A DNA stretch of 64,000 bases from Bacillus glycinifermentans (GTDB lineage: Bacteria; Bacillota; Bacilli; Bacillales; Bacillaceae): the NCBI RefSeq assembly GCF_001042475.2, contig NZ_LECW02000001.1, forward strand, positions 1 to 64,000, written 5' to 3'. Below, one piece after another: positions 51,495-61,400 of this stretch (position 1 is its first letter; the number at the start of each line of letters is the position of its first letter). A model generated the notes under the pieces. It did no database searches and was not told where the DNA came from. It was given only the letters and a program-made list of their open reading frames with translations. The translations under genes and the position numbers were made by a program.

Positions 51495-51944
51495 TTGAAA
51501 ATAACTATTGAAGAATTACCTGAATCAAGGATTGCTTATTTCAGAAATGTTGGGGAGTACGGTGAAAAGCAAAACAAAGAATTAATGGAGACTTTTAAAA
51601 AGTGGGCAAAATTGAATGATGTATTTGATAATTCTACAATTTTAGGCATACCGCAAGATAACCCAGAGATTACTCCTAAAGAGGAATGTCGTTATGATGT
51701 TTGTGTTGTTATAAATAAAGATTTGAATGTGAAAAAACCAGCTCATGTTGGAGAATTTTCTGGTGGGAAATATGCTGTTTTCTTGCTTGACCATACAAAA
51801 GAGGCAGTCAGAGACTTTTGGGGCAATATTTCTTCTGAGATAGAAAGAAATAATCTATCAATAAGAGAACAACCAATTATAGAAAGATATACTCCACAAA
51901 TGATTGATAATCATTTGTGTGAAATATTAATTCCTATACAGTAA
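51495..51944 (+). CDS. GyrI-like small-molecule binding protein
   Basis: A 149-residue stand-alone GyrI/AraC-effector-like domain: ITIEELPESRIAYFRNVGEYG, GIPQDNPEITPKEECRYDVC and GKYAVFLLDH are typical. Family members bind drugs or, as E. coli SbmC/GyrI, modulate gyrase. TTG start with AAGGAGG upstream. It is the only intact gene in the 1.15-kb stretch between core sites 3 and 4, so it may be the cargo of a small decayed element. Confidence 0.82.
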   Translation: MKITIEELPESRIAYFRNVGEYGEKQNKELMETFKKWAKLNDVFDNSTILGIPQDNPEITPKEECRYDVCVVINKDLNVKKPAHVGEFSGGKYAVFLLDHTKEAVRDFWGNISSEIERNNLSIREQPIIERYTPQMIDNHLCEILIPIQ

Positions 51945-52237
51945 GGAAGCAGGGACATTTCTTTCCCACCTTCTATTTAAAGCGGACAACATTAGACCTA
52001 CTATGTATTTCAGATCTAACCGCAATTGAAACACCACAAGTGAATGACACATATATGATGTTTGAAGTTTAAGCAGTGGTCCCACTTGAACGTTATCCTG
52101 AGCGTGGGTTTCGACATGTCTGAGGAAGATATTAAGGGTCATAGGTTAGAAAAAAGTTTTCAAACTAAGGTTTCTAAAAATTTGCATTAAATTTATTAAA
52201 AGGCAGCCGAAACTGGTTGCTTTTTGTGGTTATTTTA
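51945..52237. other. decayed sequence between core sites 3 and 4
   Basis: No intact gene. A plus-strand fragment reads TAIETPQVNDTYMMFEV and then, after a stop, AVVPLERYPERGFRHV, suggesting a dead gene I cannot identify. A weak GCAGCC/GGTTGC hairpin with T's (52200-52226) may be a terminator. Confidence 0.4.
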
Positions 52238-52375
52238 AGAGACATGGCACCAATGGCAAGTTGAATAGCCGATGCTGACGATGCATATCTTACAAGATGC
52301 CGGTTTGTCTGCACGATTGGCGTATTGGACTCCGCATGTTTCACAGATAAAATATGCGATTGCAGTCTGCTCCTT
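52238..52375 (-). pseudogene. scar: metallo-hydrolase N-terminus fused to residual yyaL codons
   Basis: One minus-strand frame reads EQTAIAYFICETCGVQYANR, then ADKPASCKICIVSIGYSTCHWCHVS and stop. The first part looks like the zinc-finger start of a YobT-like MBL-fold hydrolase, but has no start codon; the end SIGYSTCHWCHV is the native YyaL motif. So the chromosomal yyaL head has been replaced by a deletion fusion. Core CA at 52251-52252. Confidence 0.7.
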
Positions 52376-52461
52376 TTATTCTTTATTTAGAACAAAATAA
52401 TGATAGAGCGGCAGTCTGGATGTTCTGAGTTTGTCCTTTTCATAGTATAGCAGCTTCTTCT

Positions 52462-53367
52462 TCAACTGGATAAAAGAGTAACATATTGAGGTATAAATAC
52501 TTCATTTATAAACGTGTCAAAAGACGTCGGGGTAGTATTTTCGGATGAACGCTGTTCCAGCATTCGAATGTGCCTTGTATTCAGAGCCCGTGCTGTTTCT
52601 AAAACAAGGTCTATAATATGTTCTGAAAACCCTTGACTTCTCATTTCATTTCGGGCTGCTTCTTCGGTTGTTTGTATATAACCGAGGTTCGGTTTGCCGA
52701 TCGCTTTTCCTATTAGCCTCACCGCTTCAGACATACTCAAGTCACAGCTGCCGTGCAACTCTCTTATTTGTTGATCTTGATAGTTAACTTTTAGCATCGC
52801 TTCTCCTGCAATTTGTCCAATATCCTGTGTGGCAATCATAGGAAACTGGACATCGGGGAGAAAAGGACCTTTTGCAGCATCGTGAATGAAAATGTTTTGA
52901 ATTTGTGAAAGTAAATTTTCCATGAAGTATCCAGCCCGTAAGTGCAAAACGTTTAACCCTTCTATTTGATTCAGGCGTTGTTCGAGCAGGTGTAATCCTG
53001 CTACTGATCCGATGCCTCCTTCTTGATCTGCTCCCCAGCTGCTGAGAGAAACAACATTCTTAATTTTTGTTTGTGCCAGAGCAGGGATTAATGCATTGAT
53101 CATGCGAGTCTGGTAAGCGCGAAAATCAGTGCTCGTCACAATGTAGTTAGGCTGAAGCATCACGTAGACTGCTTTCGCGCCGGTAAAAGCCTTCATCAGC
53201 CTTGTTGCATCTCCTGGTTCAGAGACAAACGGTTCAGCTCCTTTACGCACAAACGGCTGTAAGCGTTCCGGGTTTCTGCCAATCACTCTGACCGGCTGTC
53301 CTTTGTCTAATAAATAGTTTGCAACTGCACTGCCTGTTCGTCCGGTTGCCCCTGTAATCACGTACAT
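52462..53367 (-). CDS. NmrA-like NAD(P)-binding oxidoreductase
   Basis: A 301-residue Rossmann protein of the atypical short-chain dehydrogenase / NmrA / QOR2 group: MYVITGATGRTGSAVANYLL (GxxGxxG), VRVIGRNPERL, and VVSLSSWGADQEGG in place of a classical YxxxK. Probably a quinone or electrophile-related reductase or redox sensor. Start ATG 53367 with GGAGGTG upstream. Divergent from an HxlR regulator, the usual arrangement for quinone/aldehyde-responsive pairs. Confidence 0.85.
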   Translation of the reverse strand: MYVITGATGRTGSAVANYLLDKGQPVRVIGRNPERLQPFVRKGAEPFVSEPGDATRLMKAFTGAKAVYVMLQPNYIVTSTDFRAYQTRMINALIPALAQTKIKNVVSLSSWGADQEGGIGSVAGLHLLEQRLNQIEGLNVLHLRAGYFMENLLSQIQNIFIHDAAKGPFLPDVQFPMIATQDIGQIAGEAMLKVNYQDQQIRELHGSCDLSMSEAVRLIGKAIGKPNLGYIQTTEEAARNEMRSQGFSEHIIDLVLETARALNTRHIRMLEQRSSENTTPTSFDTFINEVFIPQYVTLLSS

Positions 53368-53444
53368 AGCCCGCACCTCCGTGGTTTTGATACTATCATA
53401 AAAACTATGGTATAAAATAACAAGCAGGCACTTTTGTGACACGC

Positions 53445-53462
53445 AGTATCCATTTTGATACT
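53445..53462. promoter_or_regulatory. probable HxlR operator
   Basis: Inverted repeat AGTATC-N6-GATACT between the divergent oxidoreductase and hxlR-like genes; a related GATACTATC lies near 53387. HxlR-family regulators bind GTAC/GTATC-type dyads. Confidence 0.65.
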
Positions 53463-53481
53463 AATATGGGGAGGGAAGCGA

Positions 53482-53823
53482 ATGCTGGTGAAATACAAGG
53501 ATAACGAGTATAGATGTTCAATAGAATTGACATTGAAGCTGATAGGGGGTAAATGGAAAGTACTCATCTTGTGGTATTTAGGCGAAAAAAATATGCGCTT
53601 TGGCGAATTAAAAAGAGCTTTACCGCAAATTACGCAAAAAATGTTAACAAAGCAGCTGAGGGAATTGGAAGAGGACGGTATAGTCAATCGATTTGTTCAT
53701 CATCAAGTACCGCCTAAGGTAGAATACTCTCTTTCTGAAATCGGCAAAAGCCTTTTGCCGATTTTAAGCACTTTGTCTGAGTGGGGGGCCTTCTATGCGG
53801 AGCAGGCTGAATCTAATCATTAA
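53482..53823 (+). CDS. HxlR-family transcriptional regulator
   Basis: A 113-residue winged-helix regulator: [24 protein letters not shown] is the family signature with the sensing Cys near the N-terminus (Cys-9 region, as in YodB/HypR), then [20 protein letters not shown]. It probably represses the divergent NmrA-like gene until oxidised or alkylated. Start 53482 with GGGGAGGG upstream. Confidence 0.88.
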   Translation: MLVKYKDNEYRCSIELTLKLIGGKWKVLILWYLGEKNMRFGELKRALPQITQKMLTKQLRELEEDGIVNRFVHHQVPPKVEYSLSEIGKSLLPILSTLSEWGAFYAEQAESNH

Positions 53824-53835
53824 TCCCGCGAAAAA

Positions 53836-53862
53836 AAATAGAGCCTATAAGAGACTCTATTT
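53836..53862. terminator. terminator after the HxlR-type gene
   Basis: AAATAGAG/CTCTATTT stem with an 11-base loop, between convergent genes. Confidence 0.6.
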
Positions 53863-53932
53863 CTATATTAATTAAAATATCCAGAATACGAATACCGATT
53901 GAGGTTCTCTTACACAATTACAAGACTGTCGT

Positions 53933-54817
53933 TTATTTACTGAAAAAACGTAATACACGTTCATTTACGTATTGAGGCTGTTCCATTGATAAAACGTGGC
54001 CTGCCTGTTTTATGATTTCCGCTTCAATACCAGGAACGAATGTTGAGGCGCGATGTAAGGCTGATTGCGGGTCATAGATGACTTCATGTTCACCCAGCAA
54101 TAATAGAATAGGGACTTTTACTGATTTTAATTCGTCGTCGGTGAAAACATACGGAAATCCGTCGGCGTTAGGCTTTGGCTGTCTTAATCCATCCTGCCAC
54201 ATCACGCCTGCATGAAACTGCTCTGCAAAAACCGGGTGTAACACATTACGGTCTGTCATCATCCACGTTAAGAAATTCTCTACTCCATCAGGTTCTGTGA
54301 GACTAAGAGCGTATTGATAAAAATCGTGATGAAACGGCAAAAATGTTTCCGCGGGACTAAGGATAGCTGCGTTTTCTACTTTTTCTGGCGCACGTAAAAC
54401 GAAATTCATCGTATGAAGCCCGCCAAGCGAAAGTCCAACAATGTGCGACTTTTCGATCCCCAGAGCGTCAAACACATCAAGAAGCCAATCGGCGTAACCC
54501 GCCCTCGTACCGCATAAATCTGCAGGGATGCTTTTGTTCTTATCACCTATGATATCGATTGCATATGTTCGGTATTTATTGCTCCAATCCTCGATATTGG
54601 GATACCACATAGTGGAGCTGAATAATGCCCCGTGAAGCAATACAAGCGGCGGGGCATCCTCAGGTCCGCTTGCAATAATATGCGTTTGGCCGAAACGGGT
54701 AGATACATAGAAAGCTTTGTAGTGAACTGGCCAAAGACCGAGGCTTTCGTCATAAGCTTGAAAATAGCGAATTCCGCTGTCGCTTAAATCAGGGGTAATC
54801 GGTGAATGGTTTGACAT
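53933..54817 (-). CDS. alpha/beta hydrolase
   Basis: A 294-residue alpha/beta hydrolase with oxyanion HGALF, nucleophile GLSLGG, the acid in LLLGEHEVIYDP and the His in QAGHVLSMEQP. Complete catalytic triad, no signal peptide. Start at the second ATG (54817), because GGGAGG is nine bases from it. It stands alone, divergent from the MFS exporter gene, and may hydrolyse the exported compound; substrate unknown. Confidence 0.88.
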   Translation of the reverse strand: MSNHSPITPDLSDSGIRYFQAYDESLGLWPVHYKAFYVSTRFGQTHIIASGPEDAPPLVLLHGALFSSTMWYPNIEDWSNKYRTYAIDIIGDKNKSIPADLCGTRAGYADWLLDVFDALGIEKSHIVGLSLGGLHTMNFVLRAPEKVENAAILSPAETFLPFHHDFYQYALSLTEPDGVENFLTWMMTDRNVLHPVFAEQFHAGVMWQDGLRQPKPNADGFPYVFTDDELKSVKVPILLLLGEHEVIYDPQSALHRASTFVPGIEAEIIKQAGHVLSMEQPQYVNERVLRFFSK

Positions 54818-55086
54818 GAACATTTCCCTCCCAATCCTCTTTAAATGAATGTTTCGTTACGTGCAAGGGAGCCTGTTTTTTGTATAACAGACTTTATGAA
54901 TAATATAATACAGTTTTTATTTTATATCAAATCCCAATAATATAAAGGGTGTTATATTAAGGTGCAGGTTTTTATAATTATATATAACAGTTATTGATTG
55001 CATGTAAAATGAAATCTAATAGTGTTGTTAATCGTCTAGTTGTTTTAATATGTTATATGCCCTTGAGGAGAAAAGGAGGGATTTTT

Positions 55087-56283
55087 GTGAAGAAAAGCTA
55101 TTATTCTATTTTATTAAGCCAGACCACTACAAACTTAGGTTTTTCTCTATATACGATGGCAGTCATTTCATTTCTGTTTGACATGACGAACTCTACAACG
55201 ATCGCCTCTCTCGTGACATTCATCAGTATTATGTTTCGTATTATAGGAAGTGCTGTATTGCCGTTGGTTGCAACTCAATTAAATCTTCGTCTTATATTAA
55301 TGATTTCTCAACTCATCCAAATTGTTTTGCTAGTATGCTTGGTTTATTTTCTTTTGCGAACGTATTCTTTTGAAATGGTGATTTTAGTTTTTATGATGAT
55401 TGGCGGGATTTCATTTTTTAATGGGTGGTTTGCGCCTTTAAAAAGTGCATTGATTGGCGAAATCATCCCTCCCGATGAAAGAGTGAAGGCAAATGGATTA
55501 TTATCAACAGTAGATCAAACGTTTCAGTTTGTAGGCTGGTCGCTGGGAGGTCTTATCATCGCCTTTTTAGGAGAAGGATACACGATTATCATCACGATCC
55601 TTTTATTGTTGGTTTCGCTTTTTTTCATCATGTTTTGCCTTGGAACAAAACAACATGTCACTATAATCGAAAAAAATACGCCTTATAAAAGTGTAATAAG
55701 CGGTTGGAAATACTTATTTAAACAAAAGAAGCTAAGAACAATCATCATAATGGATGTAATCGAGTCATGGGCGGGAATGATTTGGATAGGGGCTGTCTCG
55801 TTGGCTTTTGTAAACGAGGCATTACATAAAGGCGAATCGTGGTGGGGCTATATAAATGGAGCATATTATTTAGGGGCGATGATCGGAGGATTTATCATCT
55901 ATAAACTTTCGGGCAGATTCCAACACAAGTTAATAACTTTTATGTTAATTGGTGCTATCTCATATGGAACGTTAACTTTAATATATGGTTTTATAAGTAA
56001 TGCATATTTAGCTCTTTTATTGGTTATCTTGATGGGACCGGCATATATTCTGAGAGATTTAGCGCAGGAAACATTGATTCAGAACATTACAACTGAGCAA
56101 ACACGAGTGAACATCATGTCAGCCAGATCAGCTCTCGTACAGTTGATTTTTATGCTTTCCATTCTGGGCATCGGGTTTATTTCAGATTTGATTGGCGTAC
56201 GATTCGTTTATATGTCAGCAGGCATTCTTTTGCTAGCATCGGCTTTATACGGATTTTCGCAATTGCTTTTCAAGAGAAAGTAA
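55087..56283 (+). CDS. MFS efflux transporter (MefA/MdrA-like)
   Basis: A 398-residue transporter with about 12 helices of the macrolide-efflux-like MFS group: opening SYYSILLSQTTTNLGFSLYT, loop 2-3 TQLNLRLILMISQL and mid-loop GWKYLFKQKKLRTIIIMDV. GTG start 55087 with AGGAGGG upstream; a 31-codon longer frame lacks a ribosome site. Substrate unknown. The 263 bases upstream are AT-rich with TATAAT-like boxes but no clear operator. Confidence 0.85.
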   Translation: MKKSYYSILLSQTTTNLGFSLYTMAVISFLFDMTNSTTIASLVTFISIMFRIIGSAVLPLVATQLNLRLILMISQLIQIVLLVCLVYFLLRTYSFEMVILVFMMIGGISFFNGWFAPLKSALIGEIIPPDERVKANGLLSTVDQTFQFVGWSLGGLIIAFLGEGYTIIITILLLLVSLFFIMFCLGTKQHVTIIEKNTPYKSVISGWKYLFKQKKLRTIIIMDVIESWAGMIWIGAVSLAFVNEALHKGESWWGYINGAYYLGAMIGGFIIYKLSGRFQHKLITFMLIGAISYGTLTLIYGFISNAYLALLLVILMGPAYILRDLAQETLIQNITTEQTRVNIMSARSALVQLIFMLSILGIGFISDLIGVRFVYMSAGILLLASALYGFSQLLFKRK

Positions 56284-56293
56284 ATGCAAATCT

Positions 56294-56319
56294 AAAACCT
56301 AACCAAACGGTTAGGTTTT
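56294..56319 (+). terminator. terminator after the MFS gene
   Basis: 11-base stem AAAACCTAACC/GGTTAGGTTTT with AAAC loop. Confidence 0.85.
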
Positions 56320-56353
56320 AAATTGTTCATATCCTGTTGTTAATCTTATTCGT

Positions 56354-56515
56354 CTATCGTTCCAAACTGGATTCCCAGTTGTCATAAACGGTTTGGGGAG
56401 CGCCCCGGCTTAACCATGATACGAGGACGGGAGAGCTGTTTTCTTCTACAACCCAATATTCCCAACGCCTTTTTTTAGGATTTACATATATCCCTGATTT
56501 TTTGATTGTCTGCAT
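56354..56515 (-). CDS. 53-residue hypothetical protein
   Basis: ATG 56515 behind a perfect GGAGGT encodes MQTIKKSGIYVNPKKRRWEY then a tryptophan-rich end. It has a basic N-terminus and WVVEENSSPVLVSWL in the middle. I do not recognise it. The strong ribosome site and compact frame favour a real small gene; it lies 58 bases downstream of the broken amidase on the same strand. Confidence 0.6.
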   Translation of the reverse strand: MQTIKKSGIYVNPKKRRWEYWVVEENSSPVLVSWLSRGAPQTVYDNWESSLER

Positions 56516-56572
56516 GATACCTCCGTAAAAACCACCTGGTCGCTTATCGTATTTGTCAGAACTTGTGTCGTA

Positions 56573-57646
56573 TTAAGAACAAAAGTAATCAGATAACCCT
56601 TGCACAATCCCATTGGCTGCTCTTATTTGATAGGTTTCTGCCTGTATAGCCGATTCTTCGCCGGGATTTGAGATGTAGCCAAGTTCCACCAATACCGCAA
56701 GTTTTGGATTTTCCCTCAAGACATAAAAGTCGCCGAAACGAACGCCGTTGCTTGGAAATCCGGTTTCGTTGGATATGTTGCGCAGAACATTTGCAGCCAG
56801 CGATTTGTCAGCGCCTCCTTTGTAGTAATACACTTCAACCCCGCGGCTCAAATGAACAGGAGATGAGTTGTAGTGAACAGAAACAAATGCATCTGTATGA
56901 TAGGAATTGCTGATCGCAACACGGCTGTTTAAACTCAAATAACGGTCGGACGCGCGTGTCAGTATCACATGTGCCCCCTTTTCTTTTAGAAGGGAAGCAA
57001 GATGTGATGCTGTTCTTAAAGTATGATTTTTTTCAAGAGAACCGCTGTAGCCAATCGATCCTGAATCGATCCCTCCATGCCCGGCATCAATCACAATATT
57101 TTTTCCTCTTAAACTATTAGAATTTTGAGAAGCCGAGGTTCGAGAAACTGCAGAAGAACCTGACTGATTTGAATCTGATACCAACCAACCTGCGATCCAG
57201 CCTGACTGAGTGCTGTCCACTTGAATATGTACCCATTGCCCCTTTTTTTCAAGGACTGGATATGTATCGCCTTGATTTGCGATTCTCACAACTTTATAGT
57301 CGGTCCCGGGTCCTGTCCGGATGCGAACATAGCTGCCGGTTACAGAAATTTGCCCGCTATAAGACGGTTGATCAGACTTTTAAGATGTCCTGAATAAATA
57401 TGTTGAAGCAACCCAACCGGTGCGGCCGTTATAAACAACCTTGGCCCACCCGTATTTTTTCTCATAAACTTGCACTGTTGAACCCCGGGGTATGGAACCA
57501 ATAACCTCTGCATTGATCTGAGGCGCATTTCTTACATTTAAAGATGAGGTTCCAACCTTGTACGCCTGACTGCTGTTAGCTTCAGCACTCTCGGGCATAC
57601 CTGAAAGCAGAATAATCGCAACAATAAATACGAAAAACCTTTTCAA
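56573..57646 (-). pseudogene. SH3b-SH3b-amidase cell-wall hydrolase split by one in-frame stop
   Basis: A 357-codon frame from TTG 57646: signal peptide (MKRFFVFIVAIILLSGMPES), first SH3b (VGTSSLNVRNAPQINAEVIG), TAA at 57380-57382, second SH3b (SYVRIRTGPGTDYKVV), then an Amidase_3 domain with zinc ligands in VIDAGHGGIDSGS, the Glu of SLEKNHTL, SVHYNSS and catalytic Glu in VELGYISN. Frame is kept on both sides of the stop, so a single base change (or read-through) would restore an N-acetylmuramoyl-L-alanine amidase. A 717-base open frame restarting at 57289 lacks a signal peptide. Confidence 0.85.
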
Positions 57647-58344
57647 GGTTCCCTTTCACCTCTTTCCTTGGACAAGATTATACACGGTTTTTTTGCATGA
57701 ACAACTTTTTTGAAAATTTTTTGTCAAAAAAGAATCTTGTCATTTTTTCATAAAACGAACCAAATATTTTCATAAAACGACAATTAATGCAATGGAAAAT
57801 TGGAAATTGAGAAACCGAGACGTTGCGAAAAACAATTTTCATCACACTTAAAGAACTCCTTGTTATGAAGCGGGTATGAAAAATAACGGAAAAGAAAGAG
57901 GGGTAGAACTCCCTTTTGGTAAAAACACTATATATTGGATAAGCCTTATCTTTCATTCGGTTTGTGAAATATGAGTGTATCGTCACATTCAGTGTTTTTG
58001 CTCTTCTTGGTACTATGGATTTACAAAGAAGGAAGGTTTTTTAATCGGAGGACCAAATGTAATAGGAGATATCGTAGGAAGGGTGCTGCTTCCTAGGAAC
58101 ATAGAGCGAGTATGACATTTAACTATAGTTTAGTTTGAATTCGAGATTTTCTAAAATATTAGATAGTTTCATGAATTGTTATAAAAATAATCTTAATTCA
58201 CCTTGACGATTTCCATTTTCTAATTAGATACGTCAGAATTTATTTGAACATATGTTTATTTTTTGAATTTAAATATCAACATTTTGTTATATTGTGAAAT
58301 ATAATACTATTTTGGTAAGTTTTTTATTAAGAAAGGGGGTCATA
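57647..58344. other. long intergenic region before the surface-protein locus
   Basis: About 700 AT-rich bases without a credible gene. It holds the amidase upstream region with a 14-base direct repeat (57745-57758 and 57767-57780), a TAGGAAG/CTTCCTA hairpin (58075-58095) and a TATAAT at 58300-58305 that may serve the surface-protein operon. A 102-residue minus frame (57678-57986) is Phe/Lys-rich and lacks a ribosome site, so I do not call it. Confidence 0.5.
57745..57780 (-). repeat. 14-base direct repeat upstream of the amidase
   Basis: TTTTCATAAAACGA occurs twice with start-to-start spacing of 22 bases, about two helical turns, 100 bases before the amidase start. Could be paired regulator sites. 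Confidence 0.5.
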
Positions 58345-58392
58345 TTGAGAACGGATTTTGTTTCAAAAACCGTTACTGCAAATTATCTATGA
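58345..58392 (+). CDS. 15-residue leader peptide candidate
   Basis: TTG 58345, seven bases after AAGAAAGGGGG, encodes MRTDFVSKTVTANYL then TGA, ending 27 bases before the surface-protein start. The ribosome site is stronger than that of the big gene; it may be a translated leader that regulates it, or chance. Confidence 0.35.
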   Translation: MRTDFVSKTVTANYL

Positions 58393-58419
58393 AAATACGA
58401 CTATTGGAGTGAGGAATTG

Positions 58420-61400
58420 ATGCGAAAAGATTTTCTGTCTAGATCTTACAAACTACATCTTAGAAAATACTTGATGCTATTTGCGATCTTTTTATTAGTT
58501 GCAAGTAACATGTCGGCTACTGTTTTCCCGACTCAAGTGCATGCTGAGGAAAATACAGGTGCAACTCAAGCGGCAGCGGCAGAAAATGCTTGCCCGGCTC
58601 CGGTCGCGTTGATTAACGGAAGCTTTGAACAAGGTCCTGCCAAGGGATCGGCCGGTGCTCCTTACTTTTTTCTTGAATCCGAGGTTCCAGGGTGGAAGAC
58701 AACTGATAATGCTTCACCTTCAGGCCAGAAAGTAATTGAGATATGGAATTATCAGCAGGGTTATCCCGCGGGAGCGAAAAATTATCCAGCCCCTCCCAAT
58801 GGAAATAGGTGGGCGGAACTAAACGCTTTTGAAAATGGCATGTTGTATCAAGATGTCAAGACAACGCCTGGACAAACCATCTATTGGCGCTTGTCTCATA
58901 TGGGTCGCGGAGGCGTTGACACCATGCAGCTCCGCATTGGTGCGGCAACTGCTAACCCATACGATACCGTGGTGCAAAGAAAAATGTCTGATGGAAAGAC
59001 CAAATGGGGAACTTATACGGGGACTTATGCGGTTCCTGCTGGACAGACGACAACTCGATTCGGTTTTGAGGCGGTGAGTTCAGCAGGCGGAAGCTTAGGA
59101 GCCGGCAACTTTTTGGATGATATTTTCCTGGGCACAGAGCCGTGTGTAACCGCAAATAAGTCAGTTTCTCCACAGGGAGAGGTGCGCGCCGGAGATGAGT
59201 TGACGTATTCGGTTCAAGTCAAAAACGAAGGCGGAGACATCGCTGCGGATGCAAACTTCACCGATCTTATCCCGGAGGGCACGAAATACGTCCCTGGATC
59301 GTTAAAATTGATCAACGGTTCGACAACAAAAAATCTAACTGATGCATCTGATGGTGATGCAGGTCATTTTGACGGCAGCAAGGTAAACGTCAAACTGGGG
59401 AATTTGCCTAATGCGACGGATTTGCCTAATGGGGTCACTGTTCAATTTAAAGTGAAAACGCTAACGGATTATGCGGTTACAAAAGTTAACAACAAGGCGC
59501 AAATTAACTACGACAATTTGCTGACGAATAAAGAGGAAAAAACTGAATCAAATGAAGTGACCACACCGATCATCTTTAACGAGCCAAAGCTTGAATCAAA
59601 GAAAACCTCAACCATACAACAAAAAGGGGATGGAAATACGGATGCCGATCATCCGGAAGTGGGAGATACGCTTCTGTACACGATCCAGACCCGAAATACA
59701 TCTGAAGACAGTATTGTGAAAAATCTCACCATTTCAGACGCGATTCCGGAAGGATTGGAATATGTTCCAGGTAATTTAAAAGTGGACGGTAAAGCGGTAA
59801 GCGATGCCCAAGACGGTGATAAAGGCCATTACGCCGGAGGCAAAGCGACAGGCCAGTTTGGCAATGTAACTGACACCGAATGGCATACCGTGACATTCGA
59901 AGCGAAGGTAAAGTCCGGCCAATCCGGCAAGGATATTGTCAACACGGCAAACGTAGACGGAGACAATATCGATGATCCGGATAAGCCGAACAACGAAGTG
60001 AAAGTTTATCCGAGAAATCCGGAGCTTGAGTCGAAGAAAACGGCGTCCATTCAGGAAAAAGCTGAAGGAAATACAGACGCAGACCACCCTGAAGTCGGGG
60101 ACATGCTTCTGTATACGATTCAGACCCGAAATATTTCTGAGGACAGTCTGGTGAAAAACCTAACGATCTCAGACGCGATTCCGGAAGGACTTGAATATGT
60201 TCCGGGCACATTGAAAGTGGACGGTACAGCAGTAACTGACGCAAAGGGCGATGATCAAGGCGATTATACAGGCGGCAAAGTAAACGGCCAATTCGGCGAA
60301 ATCACCGACATGGAATGGCATCATGTGACATTTGAAGTGAAGGTGCAGCCCGGCCAAGCAGGGAAAGATATTATCAACACCGCAACCGTCGGCGGCGATA
60401 ATGTTGACAATCCTAATAAGCCGAATCATGAAGTCAAAGTCTATCCGCGCGATCCTGTTTTAGAATCTGAGAAAACGGCAAAGAATATCGATTCGGACAA
60501 GGATACATTTGAAGTGGGCGACACGGTCGTCTACACGATTAAGACGCGCAATAAGATAACTGAAAGTACGATAGAAAATCTCGTCATTTCAGACGAACTT
60601 CCAGCCGGTCTGACGTATGTCGAAGGCAGCTTAAAAGCAAGCAACGGCGGCGAAGCGACAATCAAAGACGGCAAGATTACGGCGAACTTCGGCGATGTCA
60701 CCGATACCGATTGGCGGACTGTGACGTTCCAAGCGAAAATCGAGTCCGGCTATATAGGCAAAACGATCAAAAACGTCGCAAACGTTGACGGCGGAAATAT
60801 CGATGATCCTGACAAACCGGGAACCGACATCAAAGTGGATCCGAAAAAGCCTAAGCTGGAATCAAAGAAAACGGCAAGCCTTCAAGAAAAAGCAAAAGGT
60901 AACAAAGATGCGGACCACCCTGAAGTTGGGGACACGCTTCTATACACGATTCAAACCCGAAACACGATCGAAGACAGTCTTGTCAAAAATCTTGTGATTT
61001 CAGACGCAATTCCGGAAGGACTGGAATATGTGCCGGGGACATTGAAAGTGGACGGCACAGCGGTAACTGACGCCAAAGACGATGATCAAGGCCATTTCTC
61101 AGACGGCAAAATAGAAGGCCGGTTTGGCGATGTTACTGACACGAAGTTGCACAACGTGATATTCGAAGTGAAAGTGAAAGCAGGCCAAGCAGGTAAAGAT
61201 ATTGTCAATACGGCGTCCATCGGCGGCGACAATGTCGATGATCCTGACAAACCGAGCAACGAAGTCAAAGTCTATCCGCGCGATCCTGTATTAGAGTCGG
61301 AAAAAACGGCAAAAAATCTCGACACAGACAAAAAGAAATACGAAGCAGGAGACACGGTTGTTTATACGATTAAGACACGGAATACGGTATCCGACGGCAA

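Noticed and set aside
51927-52142. 71-residue minus-strand frame after the GyrI-like gene
   Set aside because: Overlaps the GyrI-like gene end and a region of decayed plus-strand text; no ribosome site.
57678-57986. 102-residue minus-strand frame in the long intergenic region
   Set aside because: Phe/Lys/Arg-rich low-complexity translation, no ribosome site, no family resemblance; typical of AT-rich spacer.
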